NCBI RefSeq assembly: GCF_002077175.1
Contig: NZ_CP014943.1
Location: 1,922,001 to 1,986,000 of the forward strand
Origin: Colwellia sp. PAMC 21821
GTDB taxonomy: Bacteria > Pseudomonadota > Gammaproteobacteria > Enterobacterales > Alteromonadaceae
Reading direction: 5' to 3'
DNA: 64,000 nucleotides
The translations under genes and the position numbers were made by a program. Position 1 is the first letter of the stretch. Each line of letters opens with the position of its first letter. Positions 17,801 through 27,215 of the stretch are shown here, piece after piece. Under the pieces are notes generated by a model that did no database searches, had not been told where the DNA came from, and saw only the letters and a program-made list of their open reading frames with translations.

Positions 17801-20522
17801 CAATTCCATCAGGACCAACAACAGCAGTAGTAAACTCAAGGCCAGCACTGGTAGTGAACTTAATCGTATACTCACCTGGTTTTAGGTTATCAAAGTTATA
17901 TAAACCATTACTGTCAGTAACCGTTGGGATTACCAAGTTACCATTAATGTCAGTAACCGGACTGTTACTACAACTTAATAATTCGACTTGAATGCCTGCA
18001 GCACCAATTTCATTTTCAAATAAGCCATTACGGTCAGTATCATTCCAGACTAAATCACCTAAAGAGGCTGGAGCAATTACACCGGCATCAACAGATAAGT
18101 TAGCTTGATTAGTTAGCACATCTACGTTGGCTGTTCTACCTGATATCGCATCTGCATCACTATCAAAGGTAGTATCAACACCTTGATTTTGAAGCGTATA
18201 TACATAACCGTTAGGTAGCGTATATTCTACACAGTAGTTACCCGCAATAAGGTCTGAGAAAAGATAAAAGCCATTACCGTCAGTAGTGGTTGTTGTTATT
18301 TCAAATTCATCACCTGAAGTACAACTTGCATCACCATCAATATTTTGAATTAACGCAACGCTAACACCTGCAATACCAGCACTACACTCAGCACCCATAT
18401 CACCAGCATCGCCTACAACACCATTACCGTTAGTATCAGCACATTCCTGAATACCATTACCGTTAAGGTCTTGCCATACGCGGTCACCTAATGAGGCCAT
18501 TGAGCTTACAAGCCCTGCATCAATAGTTAGGTCATTGTTACCCGCTACAACTTCTATTGGGTTTTGGTTTGCATCTACGGTTTGACAAGTGCCATCAAGT
18601 TGATCAACCACATCGCTATCGGCAGCATCGTCACCACCCATGTTGTCTGCGGTACATTCATAGCCTGCTGGTTTAACTACAGCGATACAATAATTACCCG
18701 GGGTAATATCATCAAATAAGTAAAAACCATTGCTGTCTGTAGTTTTTGACGTAACAAGCATTTCATTGCCTGTACCACAAACACCGTCAGAGCCAGTAGA
18801 TAATAAGTTTACGGTTACACCAGCAATACCTGAATTACATTCTGCGCCAGAATCGCCAGCATTACCTAAAATGCCATCTGCAGGGAAGCTAGCATTGTTA
18901 GCACCACCATCAGTACAGTTTTGAATACCGTCTAAATTAAGGTCATTCCAAACACGGTCACCAAGTGCTGCTTGTAAGCGCACTAAACCTGCATCAATAG
19001 AAAGGTTATTTTCACCTGCTAAAAGATCAATAGGGTTTTGATTATCATCAAGGGCTTGACAGCTACCATCACCTTGGTCGACAAAGTCGCTATCAGCAAA
19101 ATCGTTACCACCCATGTTATCTAAAGTACATGCGTAACCAGCAGGGGTAACTATTGATACACAATAAGCACCAGGATCAGCATTTTCAAATAAATAAAAG
19201 CCATTAGCATCGGTAGTTTCAGTAGCAACTACCATTTCGTCACCCGAACCACAGTAACCGTCAGAGCCAGTTGATAATAGATTTACCGTAACGTTAGCAA
19301 GACCAGAACCACATTCTGCGCCTTCATCGCCTGCATTACCTAGAATGCCATCGGCAGGGAAATTAGTATCGTTAGCGCCGCCATCAAAACAGTTTTGAAT
19401 ACCGTCGGCATTAATGTCTGACCATACACGGTCGCCAAGTGATGCACTTGAACCAATTAAGCCAGCATCAAATGAAAGGTCTTTGTCACCAGCGGCAACT
19501 ATAATAGGATTTTGATCAGCATCAACGGTCTGACAAGTGCCATCTCCTTGATCAACAAAATCGCTATCCGCTAAATTGTTACCACCCATGTTGTCGATAG
19601 TACATTCAGTGCCAGCAGGTTTAACTATTGATACACAATAGGCTCCAGGCTCAACACTATTAAATTTGTAAAAACCATTAGCATCGGTAGTTTGAGTAGC
19701 AACAAACGCTTCGTCGCCTGTCCCACAGTTGCCATCAAAACCAGGTTCTAATAGATTAACAGTAACATTAGCAACACCAGCATCACATTCTGCACCAAAA
19801 TCGCCTGCGTTACCGATTATGCCATCGGCAGGGAAGTTAGCATCGTTTGCGCCACCATCCGTACAGTTTTGAATACCATCAGCATTAAGGTCAGACCATA
19901 CACGATCGCCGATCATAGCGGTTGTTGCCGGGATTGAGCCTAAAGTTCCTTTTGACTCTCCTTCAAAATCAACAGTAAAGTCACCAGTAAAGTTGGAGCT
20001 TTCAATAAGATGTTCAACCGCTACCACTCCAGAAGGATAAAAGTCTTGCAGTAAACCGCCAGTAACATTAAAGGTAAAATCAAAGTTATCATTGTTAGTT
20101 GATGAATTATAAAAGCCAAAAGCGCTTACTTCGCCGGTCAGTAACTCACCAGTAACAGTACCTAAACCTGGCACAAAAACTTCACCATTAATGATTAGAT
20201 CATGGCCTGGAATACCACCAATAAGTGCACCAGTTTCATCAACTCTGATATTAATCGTAAAGTTTTCATCTCCGCCAGGAACAGGAGTAATAGGTACTGA
20301 TGGAGGAGCCGTGAATAAAATAGATACCGGGAATGAATTGATACTGAATAAATTATTTGTTTCGAAATAAGTAGTACTGACTGTCTGAGCGTTATAGCTC
20401 ATAAGTGGCTGTTCAAGAGAATTATTCAATAATTCAGCTGTTGATATAACGGGTACCGCTAACGACATCAACACCACACTATTGGTAAACCATTGGCAAT
20501 GTTTTTTTCGTAAATTGATCAT
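14877..20522 (-). CDS. Giant secreted protein with seven SdrD-B-like repeats and acidic-serine insert
   Basis: 1881 residues from the ATG at 20522, which follows SD GGAG; a longer frame uses a TTG at 20546. A signal peptide (MINLRKKHCQWF...PVISTA) precedes a domain of about 190 residues resembling the adjacent PEP-CTERM protein. Seven SdrD-B-like modules follow (about 202-1199), each opening GDxVWxDxxxxG, a calcium-loop-like Asp-rich pattern. Then come several domains ending in FHxSCS, and a tail. The tail contains 16 DDDDSSSK units in two blocks of eight, and the protein ends LPNTGVVVGTSVK. No LPXTG sorting signal with membrane anchor and no PEP-CTERM is seen. Many Cys residues suggest disulfides. 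Likely an extracellular adhesive or matrix protein; the export route is not defined by its neighbours. Confidence 0.82.
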   Translation of the reverse strand: MINLRKKHCQWFTNSVVLMSLAVPVISTAELLNNSLEQPLMSYNAQTVSTTYFETNNLFSINSFPVSILFTAPPSVPITPVPGGDENFTINIRVDETGALIGGIPGHDLIINGEVFVPGLGTVTGELLTGEVSAFGFYNSSTNNDNFDFTFNVTGGLLQDFYPSGVVAVEHLIESSNFTGDFTVDFEGESKGTLGSIPATTAMIGDRVWSDLNADGIQNCTDGGANDANFPADGIIGNAGDFGAECDAGVANVTVNLLEPGFDGNCGTGDEAFVATQTTDANGFYKFNSVEPGAYCVSIVKPAGTECTIDNMGGNNLADSDFVDQGDGTCQTVDADQNPIIVAAGDKDLSFDAGLIGSSASLGDRVWSDINADGIQNCFDGGANDTNFPADGILGNAGDEGAECGSGLANVTVNLLSTGSDGYCGSGDEMVVATETTDANGFYLFENADPGAYCVSIVTPAGYACTLDNMGGNDFADSDFVDQGDGSCQALDDNQNPIDLLAGENNLSIDAGLVRLQAALGDRVWNDLNLDGIQNCTDGGANNASFPADGILGNAGDSGAECNSGIAGVTVNLLSTGSDGVCGTGNEMLVTSKTTDSNGFYLFDDITPGNYCIAVVKPAGYECTADNMGGDDAADSDVVDQLDGTCQTVDANQNPIEVVAGNNDLTIDAGLVSSMASLGDRVWQDLNGNGIQECADTNGNGVVGDAGDMGAECSAGIAGVSVALIQNIDGDASCTSGDEFEITTTTTDGNGFYLFSDLIAGNYCVEYTLPNGYVYTLQNQGVDTTFDSDADAISGRTANVDVLTNQANLSVDAGVIAPASLGDLVWNDTDRNGLFENEIGAAGIQVELLSCSNSPVTDINGNLVIPTVTDSNGLYNFDNLKPGEYTIKFTTSAGLEFTTAVVGPDGIDSDAEHFNQDGTMGTTRCITLASGENNTNIDAGIRSVNESRIGDLVWNDTNANGIQDINELGNGIAGVPVELMMCDANNILTSTGMTTNTNASGLYFFEGLSAGSYAVQFDIAYLTQAGYIVSPRFTGMNTEVDSDANPNTGASECIDLGVRDQNLTLDAGAYLPASLGDQVWLDSDGNGVLNNENGLDAVMVELFDCSNNTVFNIFGNEVTSVYTNSTGMYNFTDLVPGNYRVKFTAPSGLSFTNANVGIDETIDSDAENFDGDMGTTSCITLGSGEQNIDVDAGFVAPLAQCSLDINATCAIIPTLQPVNFVCSDAKPLDTLSMVWDGQDNVNIVAYYGKTDDSELTTRSNINNGDVVTISGFAGAGNDIDWEVFNANGDSLGTSRFHMSCSDSGMNGPEDCGAPQGNSKNNEAGLLNSWLLDGLAGENGVALVCNSPTNPIATAETCAYEMPTNASCDSKPVNVSLRYLGGDCVISNTQGGKAECIVGGTAGDNVRIKVSNGKTGSKAKVFLDTVQANVTIGDVVTATSAAANENDFDSNTIIEIFSATGNLVQKVAMHTSCSLPLSLGDQYGAVDLVAMDTKSGQSISAGVEMLYNYTIVNNSTERFVDDASDSFGPLGKLDLAAQGGSAELTRTQFVLPGVDNVFNNTLMVTGNLMPSGIACSAQDTVPLTVEVRETPTLPGQVVSCSDIKPLTELSMVWNGENGTTVTTAAGQVFENLQKGNLINFTVDRDAYGNNFVVTLSGGTSGTSEFHLSCSDESMNGSDDCGTPQGNNKGESEPDEVESCDVNLDDDDSSSKDDDDSSSKDDDDSSSKDDDDSSSKDDDDSSSKDDDDSSSKDDDDSSSKDDDDSSSKADVDSCKVNNDDDDSSSKDDDDSSSKDDDDSSSKDDDDSSSKDDDDSSSKDDDDSSSKDDDDSSSKDDDDSSSNSKDDNKSNLNNSWLLNGMSGTKGSFSCKLPNTGVVVGTSVK
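15004..15195 (-). repeat. 24-bp tandem repeat array, 8 units (DDDDSSSK block 2)
   Basis: The GATGAACT core recurs at 15007, 15031, 15055, 15079, 15103, 15127, 15151 and 15175, an exact 24-bp period. Each unit encodes four Asp, three Ser and one Lys on the minus strand. Units differ mostly at synonymous positions. Confidence 0.95.
15226..15415 (-). repeat. 24-bp tandem repeat array, 8 units (DDDDSSSK block 1)
   Basis: The same core recurs at 15229, 15253, 15277, 15301, 15325, 15349, 15373 and 15397. It is separated from block 2 by a short unique linker encoding ADVDSCKVNN. Each block is preceded by a single Cys in the protein (SCDVNL and SCKVNN). Confidence 0.95.
16925..19918 (-). repeat. Array of seven SdrD-B-like coding repeats
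   Basis: The module starts lie near 19915, 19440, 18966, 18489, 18069, 17679 and 17304. The first three are about 475 bp apart and closely similar, sharing DGGAN-(D/N)-(A/T/S)-(N/S)FPADGI and DNMGG; the last three are about 380 bp and more diverged. This indicates recent duplication at the N-terminal side of the array. Confidence 0.85.
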
Positions 20523-20708
20523 GTGTAACTCCAAAAAATGGCTCAAAATAAAATATTTTCAATCTATTATTTCAAATAAAATTGCTAACAGTAACTTAAC
20601 TAATACTTGGTAAGCTTAGTGAAAGGATTGAATAATACTTGAATCGAGAAATAGATGAGGGAGATTACAGTTAGATAAATACTGCTTATACTCTCCCCCT
20701 ATTAAAGT

Positions 20709-21377
20709 TTATTTATTTTGCTTACGACGAGCAAAACCAGCTAAGCCGATAAGGCCAGAGCCAAGTAACCACATGCTAGTAGGTTCTGGAACAGAAACTG
20801 ATGTTTTAGGAACTCCTGTATCTGCCTTAGCTGTATAACCCATACCAGTGCCAAAGTCATTAGACCAATCACCATCAAAACCTGTGTCAGACATAATAAT
20901 ACCACCGACACTACCGAATAGATCTTTAGCATCACCACCTGTCACATCAAATAGAAACTCTAAAGGGCCTCCACCACTTAAATTATCAGTAAAACCTAGC
21001 ATAGTAAGGTTACCAGTCAACATAGTATTGCTAGAAAAGCCTAAGCTTGTAATAATACCTCCAATAGTGAATATACCGTCATCACCAAGCACACCAGTAT
21101 TAGAAATAGAAGTAGTTAAAGTAAATGAATTCTCTTCTATAATAAAAGTATTCCCTGTGAACAGTTGATCAGCAGTACCAATTGCGGTGAAAATTCTAGT
21201 TGATGCATCATAGTTTATTTTTAAGAAACTTGACAAAATATCTGGATTTTCTTCTAAATCCAGACCAATCAAGCTAGCTTGGCTCGACACACTCATACCT
21301 ATCAGCATAGCGCCCAATACAACACGATTCCATATACTATTTTTTACTTTTTGAACAACGCTTTTATTATTATACAT
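20709..21377 (-). CDS. PEP-CTERM sorting-domain protein
   Basis: 222 residues. A signal peptide of about 35 residues ends VSSQA. The C-terminus VPEPTSMWLLGSGLIGLAGF followed by ARRKQNK is a textbook PEP-CTERM signal: Pro-Glu-Pro, a hydrophobic helix, then a basic tail. Such signals are processed by an exosortase, which is not in this window. The middle (LTGNLTMLGF, FLFDVTGGDAKDLFG) aligns with the N-terminal domain of the giant protein downstream (LTGEVSAFGF, FTFNVTGGLLQDFYP). The 186-bp gap and same strand suggest the two genes act together, perhaps in an exopolysaccharide-associated matrix. Confidence 0.9.
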   Translation of the reverse strand: MYNNKSVVQKVKNSIWNRVVLGAMLIGMSVSSQASLIGLDLEENPDILSSFLKINYDASTRIFTAIGTADQLFTGNTFIIEENSFTLTTSISNTGVLGDDGIFTIGGIITSLGFSSNTMLTGNLTMLGFTDNLSGGGPLEFLFDVTGGDAKDLFGSVGGIIMSDTGFDGDWSNDFGTGMGYTAKADTGVPKTSVSVPEPTSMWLLGSGLIGLAGFARRKQNK

Positions 21378-21917
21378 TATCAGTCTACCTAATTTAAATT
21401 TTAAATTTAACAGCTATTGAAATCCAAAAATTCAGTAAATATTTTGTAAAATTACTCTTTACTTACTTTACTCAGTATTTCAACAAGCTCTTAATCCACT
21501 ACTAGTAGAGATAATGCACAAAGCATACCAGTTACAAAAAATGACAATTAGAGCTTACAATTCAACAACTTAACAAGCGCACATCAATACTAACCTCTAA
21601 TATTCGATAAATGTGTAAAGTTTTCTGACAGGTACTCTAATTTTGTTAACTCCGCTAAATTGTAGTGTTTGTAATTTATAAACACAGTAATTCCATCCTA
21701 TTATTCTACTATTCTCAAAGGTTTTGGCTGTTCTAAAAGTAACTCCTGATGATTATTGCTAATAAATACCTAATAACATAATTTCAATACACTTTATTAA
21801 CCATTAACTTCGATTAATTATATATTGTTAGTCAATAGTGTCAGGTTTTTTTGCAACTTGTTTATAGCCTATAGCATATTAACTTGTTATGTTTTTAGTG
21901 TGTTAATTACGAGCAAT

Positions 21918-21949
21918 AAAAAAGCAGCCTAATATAAGGCTGCTTTTTT
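21918..21949. terminator. Strong hairpin terminator downstream of glmS
   Basis: AAAAAAGCAGCCT (21918-21930) pairs with AGGCTGCTTTTTT (21937-21949). It can end minus-strand glmS transcripts, 165 bp past the stop; the plus strand also has a U-run but no gene to end. Confidence 0.8.
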
Positions 21950-22033
21950 TTGTTTTTACTCTATTGCCAAGTATATATGGCTTTGAACACTATTAACTTT
22001 TAATTATTAGCCAAAAAATTTAAGTTCTGAAGA

Positions 22034-22083
22034 GAGTAATAAAGATTCTAACCTTGGGGTGATCGCTTCACCCTTTATTACTC
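22034..22083 (-). repeat. Nested inverted repeat in the glmS 3' region
   Basis: Outer arms GAGTAATAAAG (22034-22044) and CTTTATTACTC (22073-22083) are perfect 11-bp complements. Inside, GGTGA and TCACC can form a second short stem. It starts 32 bp after the glmS stop. Confidence 0.6.
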
Positions 22084-22114
22084 ACCGACAAATTCCGCTC
22101 AATAAAGCGTTGCT

Positions 22115-23947
22115 CTATTCAACGGTCACGCTTTTCGCTAAATTACGAGGTTGATCAACATCAGTACCTTTAATGATGGCAACGTAGTAAGACAATAACT
22201 GTAATGGCAAGGTGTAAACAATAGGGGCTATTAAGTCGTCACACACAGGTACGTTAATAACCTTCATGGTGTCGTCGCTACTAAAGTTCGCACTGGCATC
22301 GGCAAATACATACATTAAACCACCGCGAGCACGTACTTCTTCAACATTAGATTTTAGTTTTTCAATTAAATCGTTTTTCGGTGCTACAACAATAACGGGC
22401 ATTTCTGCGTCGATTAACGCTAATGGACCATGTTTAAGTTCACCAGCAGCATAGGCTTCAGCATGAATGTATGAAATTTCTTTCAGCTTCAACGCGCCTT
22501 CCATGGCGATAGGATATTGGTCGCCACGACCTAAAAATAAGGCATGTTGTTTATCAGCAAAATCTTCGGCTAAATCTTCAATTGACCCTGCTAGTGCTAA
22601 CACTTCTTCTAATTTATTAGGTAATGTCATTAACGAGTGAGCAATTTCGTTTTGCTTTTCTTGTGACATTCCGTGATGTTGACCAATAGCTAAGGTCATC
22701 ATTAATAAACCAACAAGTTGTGTGGTAAAGGCTTTCGTTGAAGCCACACCTATTTCAGCGCCTGCTTTAGTCATAAAGGCTAAGTCAGATTCGCGAACTA
22801 ATGAAGAACCAGCAACATTACAAATAGTTAAGCTAGCGCGGTAACCTATTTGTTTCGCTAAGCGCAGCGCTGCCAAAGTATCAGCAGTTTCGCCTGACTG
22901 TGAAATAGTCACTAATAAAGCATTTTTAGGTACATGAGATTGACGATATCTAAATTCACTGGCAATTTCGATATTACATGAGACACCCGCCAGGGCTTCT
23001 AACCAATAGCGCGCCACCATACCTGAATGGTAACTGGTACCACAGGCGATGATTTGTACATGCTCAATTTCTTGAAAAATAGCATCAGCACCTTCGCCAA
23101 AGGTTTGGATATCTAACACATTACCCAATAAACGACCTTCTAAGGTGTTACGAATAGCCGTAGGCTGTTCATAAGTTTCTTTTAGCATGTAGTGGCGGTA
23201 TTCACCTTTGTCGCCAACATCGTGGCTAACTTCAGATTCTTTAGCTTCACGCACTGCTGGCTTGCCGTCAGTATCAAAAATGTTGACTTCAAAACGGGTA
23301 ACTTCAGCAACATCACCTTCTTCTAAAAATGAAAATTTACGGGTAACCGGTAATAGTGCCAGCATATCTGAAGCGATAAAGTTTTCGCCAACGCCGTAAC
23401 CTATCACTAATGGGCTACCAGAACGTGCAACTACAACACGGTCTTTGTCACGTGTATCAACCACAACAGTACCGTAAGCGCCTTCTAATTGCTTAACAGT
23501 AATTTGAACCGCACTTAACAAGCTATCGGTAGACTTTAATTCATGGTGAACTAAGTGAGCGATAACTTCAGTGTCAGTTTCAGAGGTAAATGTATAGCCT
23601 AAACCCTGTAAACGAGTGCGTAAAACATCATGATTTTCAATAATACCATTGTGTACCACCGCAATAGTTTCTGACGAAACATGCGGATGCGCATTCGCTT
23701 CACTTGGTGCACCATGAGTTGCCCAACGTGTATGCGCAATACCAGTGCCGCCCGCTATTGGGTTAGCATGCAATGCATCAGCAAGTTCTTGTACCTTACC
23801 TAAACGGCGCGCGCGCTTAAGTTGGTTATTATTATCAATTATGGCTACACCAGCAGAGTCATAACCACGGTATTCTAGGCGTTTTAAGCCTTCTACTAAA
23901 ATGTCTGCTACATCACGTTGTGCGACAGCACCAACAATTCCACACAT
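22115..23947 (-). CDS. glmS: Glutamine--fructose-6-phosphate aminotransferase (isomerizing)
   Basis: 610 residues, the usual length. It makes glucosamine-6-phosphate from fructose-6-phosphate and glutamine, the first step to UDP-GlcNAc for peptidoglycan and LPS. The N-terminal nucleophile Cys2 (MCGIVGA) is exposed after Met removal. The glutaminase part has [15 protein letters not shown] and HNGIIENH; two SIS sugar-isomerase domains follow ([20 protein letters not shown]), and the end is NLAKSVTVE. It is last in a minus-strand cluster after a DeoR regulator (16-bp gap), a periplasmic binding protein and glmU. No glmS ribozyme is expected in this group and none was seen. Confidence 0.97.
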   Translation of the reverse strand: MCGIVGAVAQRDVADILVEGLKRLEYRGYDSAGVAIIDNNNQLKRARRLGKVQELADALHANPIAGGTGIAHTRWATHGAPSEANAHPHVSSETIAVVHNGIIENHDVLRTRLQGLGYTFTSETDTEVIAHLVHHELKSTDSLLSAVQITVKQLEGAYGTVVVDTRDKDRVVVARSGSPLVIGYGVGENFIASDMLALLPVTRKFSFLEEGDVAEVTRFEVNIFDTDGKPAVREAKESEVSHDVGDKGEYRHYMLKETYEQPTAIRNTLEGRLLGNVLDIQTFGEGADAIFQEIEHVQIIACGTSYHSGMVARYWLEALAGVSCNIEIASEFRYRQSHVPKNALLVTISQSGETADTLAALRLAKQIGYRASLTICNVAGSSLVRESDLAFMTKAGAEIGVASTKAFTTQLVGLLMMTLAIGQHHGMSQEKQNEIAHSLMTLPNKLEEVLALAGSIEDLAEDFADKQHALFLGRGDQYPIAMEGALKLKEISYIHAEAYAAGELKHGPLALIDAEMPVIVVAPKNDLIEKLKSNVEEVRARGGLMYVFADASANFSSDDTMKVINVPVCDDLIAPIVYTLPLQLLSYYVAIIKGTDVDQPRNLAKSVTVE

Positions 23948-23963
23948 ACTCTTTGTCCTTATT

Positions 23964-24725
23964 TTAACTTGCGATAACGAGGTTAACGCCTTGTTTAATT
24001 ATTTCACTTCGCACGTCTTCAGGCATGTCTGCATCTGTTATCAACGTGTGAATTTTCCCCCAAGGTAATTCTAAATTGGGAATTTTTCGATTAAGTTTTT
24101 CTGAATCTAACATCACAATAACTTCACGTGACAATTCAGCCATTACACGGCTTAAGCCTAAAAGTTCATTGAATGTTGTTGTACCGCGCGCTAAATCAAT
24201 ACCGTCGGCACCAATAAATAGCTGATCAAAATCATAAGAGCGTAATACACTTTCTGCCACTTGGCCTTGGAAAGATTCCGAGTGCGGGTCCCAAGTACCA
24301 CCGGTCATCAATAATGTCGGTTCATTTTCAAGCGCATGCAAATCAGACGCAATAGCGAGTGAGTTTGTCATAACCACTAGACCTTGTTTAGCACTTAATT
24401 CACGAACTAAAGCCGAAGTGGTGCTACCGCTGTCTAAAATAATGCGATTGTGATCGCGGATCAGCGATGCCGCCGTTTTTGCGATCATTATCTTTCGTTT
24501 CGAAACTTTTTCTGTTTTTGGCTGGGTAATTTCATGCGGCAAAGGCACGGCACCACCATATCTACGCAGTAGTAAACCACTGTTTTCTAGAACCGCCAAA
24601 TCCTTACGGATAGTAACTTCTGAGGTTTCAAACATTTTTGCAAGGCTATCAACACTTACTTCACCTAAATTACTTAACTCTGCAATTATGGTATGACGAC
24701 GCTGCTGTGTATTTCGTTTTGACAT
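23964..24725 (-). CDS. DeoR-family transcriptional regulator, probable regulator of glmS
   Basis: 253 residues. The N-terminal helix-turn-helix ([20 protein letters not shown] then LLRRYGGAV) is the DeoR/GlpR signature. A C-terminal sugar-phosphate sensor of the DeoRC type contains [15 protein letters not shown] and ADGID. Members of this family respond to phosphorylated sugars. The 16-bp distance to glmS and co-orientation make amino-sugar control the likely role, by inference only. Confidence 0.9.
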   Translation of the reverse strand: MSKRNTQQRRHTIIAELSNLGEVSVDSLAKMFETSEVTIRKDLAVLENSGLLLRRYGGAVPLPHEITQPKTEKVSKRKIMIAKTAASLIRDHNRIILDSGSTTSALVRELSAKQGLVVMTNSLAIASDLHALENEPTLLMTGGTWDPHSESFQGQVAESVLRSYDFDQLFIGADGIDLARGTTTFNELLGLSRVMAELSREVIVMLDSEKLNRKIPNLELPWGKIHTLITDADMPEDVRSEIIKQGVNLVIAS

Positions 24726-24811
24726 TGCTTTCGTTTTACTCTTAAAAGTTTCGTTTTAAAACTTATCTATTAGAACAAAAGCTGAAAATAAAAACAATAT
24801 TTATCTAAACA

Positions 24812-25585
24812 CTACTTTTTTATTAATGCTTTAAAGGCCAAATAATATTGGTAATTAGGGTCTGTTTGTAACTTATTTGCCGCTAAGTTAAGTTTTTCTA
24901 GCGTGCCAGTGTCTGTATTGATATTCGCAGCAATGTAACTTTCTCGGCGAGTTTCAGGCAAAACATGTACAGAGATTAGCGCTTCGGCATTTTGCTTCTG
25001 CTCTGTAAAATAGTCGGTTAAAATATTTGGCTCGGTATATATTAGGTCTACTTTTCCTGATAAGAAAAGTGCTATCCCGTGTTTTAATGACGAGACCACG
25101 TAAAGGTTAGTTTTTTCGCTAAAACCTAAATTCATTAAGGAGTTATGACCATAGCTATCTCGTATTACAATGATAGTTTTTGATTTCGCGTCACTAATCG
25201 TTCGAATGCTGTTTTCAGGCTTACTTTTCAGTGATATAAAACCACGTACCAGTTCACTTACTTTAATCAGCCAATGAAACTTATCTTCTCGCGCTTGTGT
25301 GCGAACCATACTGACTATAAGGGTGTTTTTGCGGTTTAATACCGTTTGATAAGCTCTAGACCAAGGAAAAAAATCAAGTGGGGCTTCTAGTTGACTAGTC
25401 TGCAGCAGTAATTTAAGAATTTCTGCACTGGGACCTTTTATTTCATCATTTTCTTGATATTGCAGCAAAGGGTGCTCAGCTGCAACAGCAATTAAATCTG
25501 GTTCAGCACGAACACTACTCATAAATAAAATATTTATGAGTAGAATGCCAAGTGAAAATAGCTCGATAAAAGGCCTTTTTATCAT
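24812..25585 (-). CDS. Periplasmic solute-binding (SBP_bac_3-like) protein
   Basis: 257 residues with a cleavable signal (ILFMSSVRAEPD). The mature part resembles small amino-acid-binding-type proteins found without a transporter in marine gammaproteobacteria (EHPLLQYQENDEIKGPSAEIL, then an FPWSRAYQTVLNRKNT-like stretch). No permease or ATPase gene is adjacent, so it may act as a sensor input or scavenger rather than a classic ABC component. It lies 8 bp after glmU and is probably co-transcribed with it. Ligand unknown. Confidence 0.75.
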   Translation of the reverse strand: MIKRPFIELFSLGILLINILFMSSVRAEPDLIAVAAEHPLLQYQENDEIKGPSAEILKLLLQTSQLEAPLDFFPWSRAYQTVLNRKNTLIVSMVRTQAREDKFHWLIKVSELVRGFISLKSKPENSIRTISDAKSKTIIVIRDSYGHNSLMNLGFSEKTNLYVVSSLKHGIALFLSGKVDLIYTEPNILTDYFTEQKQNAEALISVHVLPETRRESYIAANINTDTGTLEKLNLAANKLQTDPNYQYYLAFKALIKK

Positions 25586-25593
25586 GCTATTGT

Positions 25594-26955
25594 CTACTTT
25601 TTAGTCGGTCGTTTCCAACCCGTAATATTACGCTGCTTACCACGCGCAACACTGAGTTCATGATCATCAACATTTTGAACAATAACCGAACCAGCAGCGG
25701 TTGTTGCCATTGCACCAATAGTAACGGGTGCGACTAACGAGGCATTTGAGCCTATAAACGCACCTGCGCCAATAATAGTTTTAGCTTTATTCACACCATC
25801 GTAGTTACAGGTAATAGTACCGGCACCAATGTTAGCGTTAGCGCCTATTTCTGCATCGCCCAAATAACTTAAATGCCCAGCTTTTGCCCCTTCACCTAAG
25901 GTGGTTTTTTTCATTTCAACAAAATTACCAACATGGGCATCACGCTTTAATACAGAGCCAGGGCGAATGCGAGCAAACGGTCCAACTGAGGCCAATTCGC
26001 CAATAATAGCACCTTCAATCATAGTGTTTGGTTTAACTTCTGCACCTTGGCCAATAGTACAGTTTTTCAAAATACAATTAGCACCAATAATCGCATTATC
26101 TGCAATATCAACATTACCTTCGAAAATACAGTTCACGTCGATCACCACTTCTTGGCCAACAGTAACGTTACCACGAATATCAACACGGCTAGGGTCACGT
26201 AAAGTCGCGCCAGCAATCATTAACTCTTCTGCTTTTCTTCTTTGATAAGCGCGCTCTAAACCGGCAAGTTGCACACGGTTATTTGCGCCTTCTACTTCAA
26301 TTTCGCTATCAGGATGAGCCGTAGCTATTAATTTACCTTCTTGATGACAGGCAGCGATAATATCCGTTAAGTAATATTCGCCTTGGGCATTATCGCTTGA
26401 TAAATTCGCTAACCAGCGTTTTAAGTCACCGCCATTAGCTAATAAAATACCGGTGTTAGCTTCATTCACTAATAGTTGCTCGGCTGTGGCATCTTTTTGT
26501 TCAACAATGCCAACTACTGTGCCTGAACTATCGCGCATAATACGACCATAGCCTGCAGGGTTAGCTAAATGTACCGTTAATAACGCCATGCCATTGTCAG
26601 GCTTAGCGGCAATTAAACGTTGTAATGTACTAACTTTAGTTAAAGGTACATCGCCATAAAGCACTAGCACATCTTCATCGTCAGATAAAAAGGGTGACGC
26701 CATATCAACCGCGTGGCCTGTGCCTAATTGCTCTTTCTGTTCAACAAAGGTTAAATCGTCACCGGTAACTTTAGCTTTAAGTACTTCGCCACCAAAACCG
26801 TAAACTAGATAGATATTTTCACTATCTACTTGGCGCGCTGCGTCAATTACATGAGATACCATTGGCTTTTCAGCAACGGGATGAAGAACTTTAGGTAAAG
26901 CAGAGCGCATGCGAGTGCCTTTACCCGCAGCTAAGATAACAACAGAGAGAGCCAT
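25594..26955 (-). CDS. glmU: Bifunctional N-acetylglucosamine-1-phosphate uridyltransferase / glucosamine-1-phosphate acetyltransferase
   Basis: 453 residues from the ATG at 26955, preceded by CCGGAAA; the frame to 27009 would add 18 residues before the canonical [16 protein letters not shown]. The N-terminal pyrophosphorylase domain has the LAAGKGTRM nucleotide loop, EQLGTGHA and YGDVPL. A left-handed beta-helix acetyltransferase domain follows, with hexapeptide repeats and [21 protein letters not shown]. It makes UDP-GlcNAc from glucosamine-1-phosphate. It heads the glmU-SBP-deoR-glmS cluster and is divergent from tex. Confidence 0.97.
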   Translation of the reverse strand: MALSVVILAAGKGTRMRSALPKVLHPVAEKPMVSHVIDAARQVDSENIYLVYGFGGEVLKAKVTGDDLTFVEQKEQLGTGHAVDMASPFLSDDEDVLVLYGDVPLTKVSTLQRLIAAKPDNGMALLTVHLANPAGYGRIMRDSSGTVVGIVEQKDATAEQLLVNEANTGILLANGGDLKRWLANLSSDNAQGEYYLTDIIAACHQEGKLIATAHPDSEIEVEGANNRVQLAGLERAYQRRKAEELMIAGATLRDPSRVDIRGNVTVGQEVVIDVNCIFEGNVDIADNAIIGANCILKNCTIGQGAEVKPNTMIEGAIIGELASVGPFARIRPGSVLKRDAHVGNFVEMKKTTLGEGAKAGHLSYLGDAEIGANANIGAGTITCNYDGVNKAKTIIGAGAFIGSNASLVAPVTIGAMATTAAGSVIVQNVDDHELSVARGKQRNITGWKRPTKK

Positions 26956-27215
26956 AATATTTCCGGTTTTGTGTATAAAGTTACTTATATCAACTTGATG
27001 AATGAGCATAACCCCATAAAATTGATAACGTATACGAACATTGTAACGTTAAATTAAATGCTTCTCTATTAAAATTATCTTAGCAGCTACCTCGAATGAT
27101 TACTTTCTTATGTACAATAAAAAACCTTTGTGGGTATATCGCACCTCGTCAGTAATTGGGTGTATAATGAGGCCAACAAAAATACGACTTTTGATTGATC
27201 TAGGATCCTATATAA

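Larger units (their letters stand above)
21378..22114. other. Intergenic stretch, 737 bp
   Basis: The largest gap without a gene. It holds the PEP-CTERM promoter region, a strong terminator hairpin at 21918-21949 and a nested inverted repeat at 22034-22083 just after glmS. The rest is AT-rich sequence in which I see no ORF or RNA gene. Confidence 0.5.

Noticed and set aside
21378..22114. tRNA or small RNA gene in the 737-bp gap
   Set aside because: No cloverleaf or conserved T-loop sequence was found; only the terminator and the glmS-proximal inverted repeat stand out.
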